Source of the DNA: Lysobacter sp. BMK333-48F3
Lineage (GTDB): Bacteria > Pseudomonadota > Gammaproteobacteria > Xanthomonadales > Xanthomonadaceae
Direction of reading: 5' to 3'
Assembly: GCF_019733395.1 (NCBI RefSeq)
Contig: NZ_JAIHOO010000001.1
Coordinates: 3,906,501-3,970,500, forward strand
DNA: 64,000 nt
The stretch's first letter is position 1. Every line of letters begins with the position of its first letter. The notes below the pieces were generated by a model. It was not told the origin of the DNA. It did not search any database and saw nothing but the letters and a program-made list of their open reading frames with translations. Shown here piece by piece: positions 29,958-37,685 of this stretch. A program made the translations under genes and the position numbers.

Positions 29958-31325
29958 TCAGTTGCGGATGGCCCAGCACTCCATGCTCAGGCCGGGCAGA
30001 TCGCCGGCGAAATGCAGGGCCAGACCGGCGGAGGTTTCCATCTGCCGCCACAGCTCGCTGCCGGTATCCAGCTCGAAGTAGTGGTAGCCGGCGTGATAGG
30101 GAATCTGGCGCGGCGCGACCGGCAGGCTGCGGATGCCGATGCCTGGCAGGTGCAGGTGGACCAGGTCGTTGAGCAGTTCGACCGGGCCGATCTTGACCTG
30201 GGCCGGGTAGCGGGTGCGGACCACGTCGGCCGGCGCGCTGGCGTTGACCGCGAGCACGAAGCCGGCGGTGCGGATGAGTTCGACGCTGGGGATCTGCGCC
30301 ACCCACACCCGCGGCGCGCGCTCCTGCAGTTCGATCGCGATCGCGTTCTGTTCCAGCACGGTCGACAGCGAACGGCGCAGTTCGGCCATCAGGGGTTCGA
30401 AGCTGGCGCTGAGCTCGTCGTGGCGATAGGTCGGGCGCACGCCGGGACGGCGTTCGGCGGTGGTGTAGGTGGACAGGTCGAACGCCAGCCGCAGCCAGTC
30501 GCGGAACAGGCGCTCCGGGTGCAGGCCATCCAGGTTCAGCGCATGCCAGGTGTCGGCCATGCTGCGGTTGATCAGCTCCAGCAGCAGGAAGTCGGCGACT
30601 TCGGCCACGCCGCCGCGGCCGGTGTGCGAGAGGCGATGCGCCATCGCTTCGCCGCGTTGTTCGAGCAGGCCGTGCAGTTCGTTGACGAAGCCGGCCAACG
30701 GAGGGCACTGGTTGGCGCTCAGCATCGGCGGGATGTAGCGCGGATCGAGCCGGATCGAGTTGTCGCTGCGGCGTTCGAGCACGCGCGTTAGCCCCAGCGC
30801 CTGCCATTCCACGCCCAACTGCGAGGCAGGCACCAGGCGGAAGCGCGGCCGGCCGACCTGGATGCTGGCCGGGCCGAACGCGACCGCGTTGTTGTCGGCC
30901 ATGTCGCAGGCCTGGACGGTGTAGCGCGCCAGCGATTGCTCGTTGTCGGCGTAGATCAGGTCCTCGCCGCCCTGGCGCTGCAGCGGCAGGGCCAGCACCA
31001 CCAGTTCGTCGCGGCAGCCCGGCGCCACCTCCAGCGGCGGCGGTGCTTCGCGCCCGCCGGCGAACTGGAACGGCGTGCCGTCGGGCATCACCCCGCGCGC
31101 CGAGGCCAGCACGATCTTGCCCAGCGCCAAGGCATCGCGGTCGATGTCGTAGTCGCAATAGCCCCAGAAGCAGGCCTGCTGGCCGAGGCAGCGCTGCTGG
31201 ACGTAGCTTTCCAGATAGCGCTCCTGCTGCTGGAAGTGCTGCGGCCGCAGGTACATGCCCTCCGACCAAACGACTTTGCTGCGCGACAGGTGCGCGTCCT
31301 TGATCGGCGATTCGCTGGAAGTCAT
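29958..31325 (-). CDS. tssK: T6SS baseplate-membrane adaptor TssK
   Basis: A 455-residue protein. It is recognised by the N-terminal SKVVWSEGMYLRPQHFQQQERYLE (in outline), conserved in all TssK, and by VRTRYPAQVKIGP...LVHLHLPGI and YFELDTGSELWRQM near the C-terminus. TssK trimers hold the baseplate to TssL/TssM. The start codon overlaps the tssJ stop by 4 nt. Normal length. Confidence 0.96.
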   Translation of the reverse strand: MTSSESPIKDAHLSRSKVVWSEGMYLRPQHFQQQERYLESYVQQRCLGQQACFWGYCDYDIDRDALALGKIVLASARGVMPDGTPFQFAGGREAPPPLEVAPGCRDELVVLALPLQRQGGEDLIYADNEQSLARYTVQACDMADNNAVAFGPASIQVGRPRFRLVPASQLGVEWQALGLTRVLERRSDNSIRLDPRYIPPMLSANQCPPLAGFVNELHGLLEQRGEAMAHRLSHTGRGGVAEVADFLLLELINRSMADTWHALNLDGLHPERLFRDWLRLAFDLSTYTTAERRPGVRPTYRHDELSASFEPLMAELRRSLSTVLEQNAIAIELQERAPRVWVAQIPSVELIRTAGFVLAVNASAPADVVRTRYPAQVKIGPVELLNDLVHLHLPGIGIRSLPVAPRQIPYHAGYHYFELDTGSELWRQMETSAGLALHFAGDLPGLSMECWAIRN

Positions 31326-32803
31326 TTGCGGTTCCGCTGGCTGGATGGGGACGAGGGAGAGGGCGCGGGAATGGCGTCGGTCGGGTACATCTGCGGATAG
31401 GGGGGAGGCTGCGCCGGGGCATGAGTGGACGCTCGCGCGCGCTTTCGCGAATCGGCTTTCGGTTTGGTTTGCGCAGCGGCCGCCGGCGCGGTCTTCGAAA
31501 CCGGCGTGGCGGTAGTCGAAGCAGTCTTTGCCGTCGTCGCGGTAGCGGCCGTGGCAGTCTTCGCACCGGTCGCGCCGGCGGTCGGAGCGGTCTTCGAAGC
31601 TGGTGTGGCGGTTTTCGGAGCAGTCTTCGAAGCCGGCATGGCGGCCGCCGGGGCGGTCTTTCCCGTCGTCGTGGCGGCTGCAGCAACCGTCTTCGAAGTC
31701 GTCGCGGCGGACTTCGACATCGGCGCGGCGGCTGGCGGCAAGCTCTTCGATGTCGTCGCAGCCGCCTTCGATGCGTTCGCAATGGGCGTCGGATCGGCCT
31801 TAAAGGCCTTTTCGGCGATGGTCGAAGCGGCCTTCGAAGTCGTCGCAGCGGCCGGCGAGGTGGTCTTCGCGGCCGTCGCAGCGATCGCCGAGGTGGCCTT
31901 CGACGAAGCCGAGGCGACGGCCGAGGCGGCTTTCGGACCCGGCAACGCAGGCGTCGGGACGGTCTTGGACGTTGCCGCGGCGATCGCCGAGGCCGCTTTC
32001 GAAGCGGCCGGAGGAATCGTGGGCACGGTCTTGGACGTCGCGGCGGAGATCGTCGAAGCGATCTTCGAAGTGGCCCCGACGGTCGTCGAGGCTGCCTTCG
32101 ACGTCGTTTCTGCAATCGCCGATGCGATCTTCGAAGCCGCTTTCGCCGCGCGGGTCGGCGATTGCGACGCATCGCGCGCCGCTTGCCCAGGCCGCGGTAC
32201 GGCGGTTGCGTGGCGCGTTGGCGCGGTCGCACGGGCACCGCGAGTCGGGCTCGGAGCCTCGGCGGCGCGTACGCGCGGCGGTTCGGGCTCGGGCCGGTCG
32301 CGCCGGTCAGCAAGCAACCGCAGTCCGCCGGCGCCGATATCGACTTGGAACAACCGGCGGCCCGATTTGATCTGGAAGTACTTGTCCTTGGCCGAGGGCA
32401 GGGCGAGCGTCGCCTTCCAGGGCTTGCCCTGCTCGCGATAGCCGACCGCGACGCCGATCAGGCGCGCTTCGGCATTGCCCTTGCGGCGCAGCCGGCGTTG
32501 CTCGCCCGGGTGCAGGATCAACTGCTCGCCGCCCAGCAGGTCGGGGCCGAGCGCGGTCTTGTCGTCGTCCTGCAGTTGCGGATAGTCGGCGTTGGAGAAC
32601 GTCGTATCGGCCTTGAGTTCGTAGATCGCGACCAGCACCGGCGCGGCCTCGCCGCGGGCGTTGCGGTTGGCGTCGGCGGCGACGCGGATGTCCAGGTCGT
32701 AGGGCGGCGCGACCTGGGTTTTCAGGCCGGCGCAACCCGCCGACAGCAGTACACAGAACAAACTCAGCAGGCGCACGGGCAGTCGGTTCATGGCGGATCG
32801 CAT
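31322..32803 (-). CDS. tssJ: T6SS lipoprotein TssJ with a long Ala/Lys/Ser/Thr repeat tail
   Basis: A 493-residue protein, about three times the usual TssJ length. Residues 1-~24 are a lipoprotein signal (LLSLFCVLLSAGC lipobox); the second ATG (32791) is an equally good start. Residues ~25-165 are the TssJ beta-sandwich (LDIRVAADANRNARGEAAPV, VAIYELKADTTFSNADY, RLIGVAVGYRE, FQVDIGAGGLRLL). From ~175 to ~465 the chain is built of degenerate ~10-13-residue units such as ATSKTVPT, TTSKAAST and PASKTAPT, Lys-rich and without Cys or aromatic residues. The tail ends with KRARAS and a Pro-rich segment. It overlaps tssK by 4 nt. Confidence 0.9.
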   Translation of the reverse strand: MRSAMNRLPVRLLSLFCVLLSAGCAGLKTQVAPPYDLDIRVAADANRNARGEAAPVLVAIYELKADTTFSNADYPQLQDDDKTALGPDLLGGEQLILHPGEQRRLRRKGNAEARLIGVAVGYREQGKPWKATLALPSAKDKYFQIKSGRRLFQVDIGAGGLRLLADRRDRPEPEPPRVRAAEAPSPTRGARATAPTRHATAVPRPGQAARDASQSPTRAAKAASKIASAIAETTSKAASTTVGATSKIASTISAATSKTVPTIPPAASKAASAIAAATSKTVPTPALPGPKAASAVASASSKATSAIAATAAKTTSPAAATTSKAASTIAEKAFKADPTPIANASKAAATTSKSLPPAAAPMSKSAATTSKTVAAAATTTGKTAPAAAMPASKTAPKTATPASKTAPTAGATGAKTATAATATTAKTASTTATPVSKTAPAAAAQTKPKADSRKRARASTHAPAQPPPYPQMYPTDAIPAPSPSSPSSQRNRK

Positions 32804-32837
32804 CGCGTCGGAGGATCGGGCGGCCGGGGGCGGCGGT

Positions 32838-33221
32838 TCAGTTGATGAACACCTTGGTCTGGCAGGGTGCGGCGTCGCTGCCGGTGGTGTTGTTGGAGTT
32901 CTGCGAGGTCATGTTGGTCATGCGCGTGGCCGGCGTGCCGGACAAGATGAGCTTGTCGGACCCCTGGGTGTTGCGCGCGGTGGAGCAGAACGTGCCCGAC
33001 GCCACGCCGCCCTGGCAGCCGCCCTCGTCGCCGTTGCTGGTCGGGGTGATCGAGGCCATGTTGCAGGCCGGGGCGCCGGCGAACTGGATGTGCGGGCAGG
33101 CCGATATGGTCTGATTGCGCGGGGCGATGTTCGGAAACGCTTGCGGGATCGAAGCGACATTGCGGTCGGTCGTGACGGCTTGGCCGAAACCGTTCTGGCA
33201 GCAGTTCGCGGGTGTGGGCAT
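32838..33221 (-). CDS. PAAR-like protein (DUF4150)
   Basis: A 127-residue small Cys-rich protein. MPTPANCCQNGFGQAVTTD, VASIPQAFPNIAP, ACPHIQFAGAPACNM and later TPATRMTNMTSQNSNNTTGSDA (in outline) match the DUF4150/PAAR-like family, which caps the VgrG spike in T6SSs that carry DUF2169 and DUF3540 genes. It stops with the domain (CQTKVFIN), so no toxin is fused to it. It lies between the DUF3540 gene and tssJ with short spacers. Confidence 0.8.
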   Translation of the reverse strand: MPTPANCCQNGFGQAVTTDRNVASIPQAFPNIAPRNQTISACPHIQFAGAPACNMASITPTSNGDEGGCQGGVASGTFCSTARNTQGSDKLILSGTPATRMTNMTSQNSNNTTGSDAAPCQTKVFIN

Positions 33222-33276
33222 GGCGGTGCTCCTGGTGAGGCGGCGGAAGTGGAACGGGCTCGAAGATGCGTGCCGG

Positions 33277-33957
33277 TCAGCCGATATGGATCTGCTCGCC
33301 GTCGATCTTGGCCACCCTGTCCGCGGTGACGACGACGTGTTCGGCATGCAGGCGAGCGTCGGCGCTAGCGCTGTAGTCGATCTGCCCGGCGCGCAGGTAA
33401 TCGACGGTTTCCACGCTGCGCACGCTGTGACGGCTGGCCTGGACGATGCGTTCGGCCGCGGACTCCAGCACGCGTCCGACCACACGCAGCAGGCCGGCTC
33501 GGGTTTCGATCCGGTTGCTGCGGACCTGCACGGCATCGGCGTCCAGGCGCGCTTCGCGGGCGGCGAAGGCGAGCGTTCCGGTGTCGGCCTGCAGCTCCTG
33601 TTCGCTGCGCAGTTGCAGGCGCTTGCCGCCGAGCAGGCGCAAGTCGCCGTCGATGGCGTGCAGTTCCAGGTCGCCCTGCACCTGCAGGCGCACCGGGCCG
33701 GCGTCGGGACGATGCAGCACCGTGCAGACGTAGTGCTCGCTGCGCCCGTCGGACACCGCCCAGACCCGGTCGCGGGCTTCCGGCGGGGTCAGGCAACTGT
33801 GGGCGCGACGGCAATGCAGCCGCCGCCCCAGGCGGTCGATCACGATGCCGCCATCTTCGTCGACCGCGAGCACGGTGACCGCGCCCGCCCAGGGGGCTTC
33901 TTCGTGGTACAGCAACTCGGCGAACACCGAAGCTGCGCTTTCCTGTTCCTGCAACAT
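33277..33957 (-). CDS. DUF3540 domain protein of the T6SS spike cassette
   Basis: A 226-residue protein. After a mixed N-terminus (DEDGGIVIDRLGRRLHCRRA, CLTPPEARDRVWAV) it is mostly short repeating beta strands: LQVQGDLELHAIDGDLRLLG, LQLRSEQELQADTGTLAF, and DYLRAGQIDYSASADARLHAEHVVVTAD in outline, like the needle-type beta-helix of VgrG tails. DUF3540 genes accompany DUF2169 and DUF4150 in T6SS loci. A role as accessory spike or adaptor is inferred. It starts MLQEQESAASVFAE, 11 nt downstream of the pentapeptide gene stop. Confidence 0.75.
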   Translation of the reverse strand: MLQEQESAASVFAELLYHEEAPWAGAVTVLAVDEDGGIVIDRLGRRLHCRRAHSCLTPPEARDRVWAVSDGRSEHYVCTVLHRPDAGPVRLQVQGDLELHAIDGDLRLLGGKRLQLRSEQELQADTGTLAFAAREARLDADAVQVRSNRIETRAGLLRVVGRVLESAAERIVQASRHSVRSVETVDYLRAGQIDYSASADARLHAEHVVVTADRVAKIDGEQIHIG

Positions 33958-33968
33958 GATCGACTCCT

Positions 33969-35039
33969 TCAGTCGTAGAGGGCATCGCGGCGTTGCGACC
34001 AGGCTTCGGCCGCGTACAGATCCGCGTCTTGGAAAATCACGCCGGACTGCCGGCGCCAGGGGCCGCGCGGCAACGTGGCGCGGTGCACGCGCGTGGCCGA
34101 GAACGAGACGCCGTCGAAGTCGGCTTCCGAACAGTCGGCATAGGACAGGTCGGCCTGATTGAGCCGGGCGCGGGAGAAGCGCGTGCCGACCGCGTTGGCG
34201 CGCAGCATCGATGCCGACTCCAGGTCGGCACCGCTGAGGTCGGCGCGGTCCAGGCGCGCTTCCACCCACAGACTGTTGGCGAAGTAGGCCGATTGGCAGC
34301 GCGCGTCGCTGAGATCGGCGCCGCAGAAGTTGGCGTATGCGGCGGCCACCGCCTCCAGGCGCGCGCCGCGCAGGTCGGCGCCCTGGAAATTGCTTTGGGT
34401 CAGGTCGGCGCCGGACAGGTCGATCCCGGCCAGGCGGGTGCGCACGAACTGGCTGCGCGGCATGCGCTGGCCGCGCAGCACCTTGCCGCTGAGGTCGCAG
34501 TCGAAGAACGCGACCTGGTCGAGCGCCGCGGCGGCGAAATCCGTATTGCGCAGGTCGATTCGGTCGAATCCGACCTGGCGCAGTTGCGCCGATTGCAAGT
34601 CGGCCTGTTCCAGGGTGGATCCGGCGAAGATGCAACGATCCAGCGTGACCTCGCGCAACACCGCCTGGCGCAGGTCGCCGTTGAACCACTGGCTCTGGGC
34701 CATGCGCGCGCCGCGCAGATCGATGCCTGCGGCGCTGGCCTCGTGGAACACGCATTCCTCCAGTTGCGCCTGGGTCCAGCGCGATTGGTCGAAGCGGCCG
34801 CGGTCGAAGCGGCAGGCGCGCAGGGATGCGGCTTCCAGTTCGCCGCGGTCGAAGCGGCAGTCGTGGAAGGCGCAGTCGACGAAGCGCGCGTGCTGCAGTT
34901 GCGCGTAGGAAAGATCCACCCGGTCGAACACCGCGCCGGCGATGTCCGCGCCGCGCAGATCGGCGCTGTGCAGGGCCAATTCCGATACGGTGCTGTTCTC
35001 GGCCAGGTGCTCGAGCAGGGCGCTCAGTTCCGGACTCAT
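33969..35039 (-). CDS. Pentapeptide-repeat protein of the T6SS cassette
   Basis: A 356-residue protein formed almost entirely of A(D/N)Lxx-type pentapeptides from about residue 20 to 335, for example LRGADIAGAVFDRVDLSYAQ and LSGADLTQSNFQGADLRGAR. The family folds as a square right-handed beta-helix. No enzymatic domain is present. Its ATG overlaps the stop of the DUF2169 gene by 4 nt, and that protein also ends in pentapeptides, so the two probably act together, perhaps as a scaffold or adaptor for spike loading. Ends EAWSQRRDALYD. Confidence 0.85.
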   Translation of the reverse strand: MSPELSALLEHLAENSTVSELALHSADLRGADIAGAVFDRVDLSYAQLQHARFVDCAFHDCRFDRGELEAASLRACRFDRGRFDQSRWTQAQLEECVFHEASAAGIDLRGARMAQSQWFNGDLRQAVLREVTLDRCIFAGSTLEQADLQSAQLRQVGFDRIDLRNTDFAAAALDQVAFFDCDLSGKVLRGQRMPRSQFVRTRLAGIDLSGADLTQSNFQGADLRGARLEAVAAAYANFCGADLSDARCQSAYFANSLWVEARLDRADLSGADLESASMLRANAVGTRFSRARLNQADLSYADCSEADFDGVSFSATRVHRATLPRGPWRRQSGVIFQDADLYAAEAWSQRRDALYD

Positions 35040-37606
35040 GGCGCGCGCTCCCGAACCGGATAGGCGAAGCTCTTCTCCAGGTAGGTGTCGCGCAGGCGGG
35101 TGCTCTGGTCGAGCGAGACTTCCGAAAGGTGGGCGCGGAACAGGTTGGCCATGTCCAGGTCGGCGCCTTCCAGGCGCGCGCCGCGCATGTAGGCGCCGAT
35201 CAGGTCGGACGAGCTGAGGTCGGCGCCGCATAGCAGGGTGCGGACCAACAGACCGTCGTGGATCTTGGCCCGGCTCAGGTCGGCTTCGGTGAGGTCGGCA
35301 TCGGTGAAGTCGGTGGTGTGCACCTGCGCGGCGACGAAGCGCGCACCGCGCAGCTTGGCGCCGCGGAAGTTTACCTCGGCCAGTTGGGCCTGGCTGAAAT
35401 TGGCGCGCGGCAGCACCGCAGCGCCGAGGGAGGCCTTTCGCAGCTGGGCGCGGACCAGGCGCAGGTCGCCTCCGACCTGGGTGTCGTTCAGCGCGAAGCT
35501 CTCGATATCGGCCTCCGACAAATCGATATCGTGCAAGCGGCATTGCATGAATACGATTTTGCGAAGTTGAGCTCGGTGAAAGTCGATATCGCGCAGGGTA
35601 TTGCCGATCAGCATCAGATGGCTGAGCTTGGCGGAGCTGAAATCGATCGCTTCGAGGATGGCGCGATCGAAGCGACAGCGATCCAGGCTGGCAGACGAGA
35701 ACCGGCAGCGTTGTAGCTTCGCTGCCTCGAAGTTGGCTTCCTTCAGATCGCACAGGCTGAAGTCGGCGTTCTCGCAGATGGCCTGGGCGAAATTGACCCG
35801 CTTGCCGACCGCCGCCGAAAGACGCGTGCGGGTCAGGTCGCAACGCACCAGCACGGCGTCGTCCAGTCGGGCGCCGGACAAGTCGGCGTCGGACAGGTCG
35901 GCGCCTTCCAGCAGCGCGCCTTCCAGGTGAGCGCCGTGCAGGTTCATGCCGCGCAGGTCGGCGCCGGTCAGGTCGAGTCCGGCCAGGGTTTCGCCGCGCG
36001 CATGCAGTGCGGCGACGCGTTCGCGCAGCGTCTGGGATGCGGCCGAATCCAGTCGCGGCGCGGCTTTTTGGTGCTGGGCCGACCAGCGATAGCCAGCGAT
36101 CAGATCGGTCTCGCAGCGTTGCAGGCGACTCTCCAGCGCGGCGCGATCGGCCGCGTTCGGTGCCCGGTCTGCCAGCGCGTCCAGGTCCGGCCGAGCCAAC
36201 TTCGGCGGCCCCTGCGGCGCCGGCGGTACGGTCACGGTCTTGCCGTGCGGGTCGGCTGCGACGCGCGCGCGTTCGGTATGTTCCTCGGCCAGGGCATCGG
36301 TGGAAATCTTGCGCAGCGCGTCGAGTTCGCGCTCTGCGCGGCGTTGGGTCTTCAGGGCGAATTCCGGCAGGGCATCGGCCGTCGGCAGGGCCGGTACCGT
36401 CAGCGCCGGATCGGGCAGGGGGGCGGCGCCGTGGCTCGGCGGCGGCACCTCGCGCAACTGGCGCTTGGCGCGGTCCAGCGCGCGTTGCAGCTTGGGGTCG
36501 ACGCCGCCGCTTGCGGCCGCGGGCGCTTCGGGCAACAGCTCGGTGGGCAGCAAATCCCGGTCGCGCAAGCAATACAACGCGCCATGCTTGGGATCGTTGC
36601 GCCATTGCAGTACCTGCCGGTACCAGGACAACGGCCGCTCCTGGCCGTCCTGTTCGCCGGCGAGCAGCAAGCCGGACAGGTCGCTGGCATCGAAGGCCTC
36701 GACCGTCGCCTGGCCATGGAAGATCATGATCGCCTGTTCGCGGTGCGGAAAGAACCAGACCGTGCCAAGGCGCAGCGGAATTTCTTCCAGCTCGCCGCCT
36801 CCGCGCCGTTGCACGAAGGCGCGAGCCTTCAGCGCCGGCAATCGTCCATGCAGGCGCGCGCGATCGGGGTGCATGCCGAGAATTTCGTACTCGGCGGCGA
36901 CGGGAAAGGCGACGCTGCCGGCGAGTTGCTGATCGGCCGGCGCCAGGTTGTAGTAGCGGCGGTCGTGATCGCGCGGCAGGCCGGGGTAGTCGTGCTGCAG
37001 CCAGTGATCGTCGACCCGGCCGTACAACTCGCTTCGCTGCGGCCGCGCCGGCGGCAGCGGCGCGTAGCTGGCCGGTGCCGCTTCGGCGCCGGCGCGCGAC
37101 TGGGCGTAGTCGGCGTATTCCACGTTCGGCACCCGGCGCAGCCCGGTTTCGCCGGTGGCGGCGCCGGGCGCGCCGATGCCGTCGGGATTGGCGTCGTAGC
37201 CCGAACCGCCGTAGGCATGCTGCCAGTCCAGCCGAATGCGCTCGTACGGTGTCGGGTCGCTGGTTTCGAAAGCGTTGAGCCAGCAGCGATCGCCGTGCAC
37301 TTGCAACTGCTTCTCCAAGCCGGCGAACCGCACCCGAACGAAGCCGCGTTCGGCGCTGGCCTGGCCGGGCTCCGGATAGGCGTAGCCGCTGACCAGGTAC
37401 TCGGCGCAACCCTTGGGCACGGCTTCGTCGAGCGGCATCGGCGAGATCTCTTCGCCGACCAGGCGCCACAGATCCTGGTCCGAGCCCAGCCTGGGTTTGG
37501 CGCCGAGATTCACCAGCGCCGCTACCGCCAGGCCGAAGTGTTCGCTGCCGCGGTCGCGAAAGCAGCGGGTGAGATAGCTGAGGTGGGTAGGCTTGGTCGT
37601 TTTCAT
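35036..37606 (-). CDS. DUF2169 - pentapeptide-repeat fusion protein
   Basis: An 856-residue protein. The first ~330 residues are the DUF2169 domain (CLRDRDLLPTE and PKGCAEYLVSGYAYPEPGQ, IRLDWQHAYGGSGYDANPDG are characteristic). The middle (~350-560) is Ala/Pro-rich and charged. The last ~290 residues are pentapeptide repeats (LAGLDLTGADLRGMNLHGAH onward). DUF2169 proteins are adaptors or chaperones for T6SS spike effectors in other bacteria; here no toxin gene is adjacent. It is placed 79 nt downstream of vgrG, consistent with spike loading. Confidence 0.85.
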   Translation of the reverse strand: MKTTKPTHLSYLTRCFRDRGSEHFGLAVAALVNLGAKPRLGSDQDLWRLVGEEISPMPLDEAVPKGCAEYLVSGYAYPEPGQASAERGFVRVRFAGLEKQLQVHGDRCWLNAFETSDPTPYERIRLDWQHAYGGSGYDANPDGIGAPGAATGETGLRRVPNVEYADYAQSRAGAEAAPASYAPLPPARPQRSELYGRVDDHWLQHDYPGLPRDHDRRYYNLAPADQQLAGSVAFPVAAEYEILGMHPDRARLHGRLPALKARAFVQRRGGGELEEIPLRLGTVWFFPHREQAIMIFHGQATVEAFDASDLSGLLLAGEQDGQERPLSWYRQVLQWRNDPKHGALYCLRDRDLLPTELLPEAPAAASGGVDPKLQRALDRAKRQLREVPPPSHGAAPLPDPALTVPALPTADALPEFALKTQRRAERELDALRKISTDALAEEHTERARVAADPHGKTVTVPPAPQGPPKLARPDLDALADRAPNAADRAALESRLQRCETDLIAGYRWSAQHQKAAPRLDSAASQTLRERVAALHARGETLAGLDLTGADLRGMNLHGAHLEGALLEGADLSDADLSGARLDDAVLVRCDLTRTRLSAAVGKRVNFAQAICENADFSLCDLKEANFEAAKLQRCRFSSASLDRCRFDRAILEAIDFSSAKLSHLMLIGNTLRDIDFHRAQLRKIVFMQCRLHDIDLSEADIESFALNDTQVGGDLRLVRAQLRKASLGAAVLPRANFSQAQLAEVNFRGAKLRGARFVAAQVHTTDFTDADLTEADLSRAKIHDGLLVRTLLCGADLSSSDLIGAYMRGARLEGADLDMANLFRAHLSEVSLDQSTRLRDTYLEKSFAYPVRERAP

Positions 37607-37685
37607 CGTCGATGCGTTCGAGGGCGGAAGCGCAGGAGGCGGACGGGCGGCGCTTCGGCGCCGCCCGGAACGGATGACGTCGGTT

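Noticed and set aside
28642..32313. A 2424-residue fusion reading through TssM upstream sequence
   Set aside because: The frame upstream of 28641 is Arg/Pro-rich shadow of tssJ, tssK and tssL; TssM starts at MYWIFRIFG.
31425..32441. Ala/Val/Glu-rich open frame on the + strand opposite the TssJ tail
   Set aside because: It mirrors the tail repeats (VFE, AVF, AAF units). TssJ has a lipobox, the TssJ domain and coupled overlap with tssK, so the minus strand is the coding one.
33277..33957. DUF3540 protein as a second VgrG tail or VgrG pseudogene
   Set aside because: It has its own N-terminal domain and intact start and stop, and matches the DUF3540 layout seen beside DUF2169 and DUF4150 genes.
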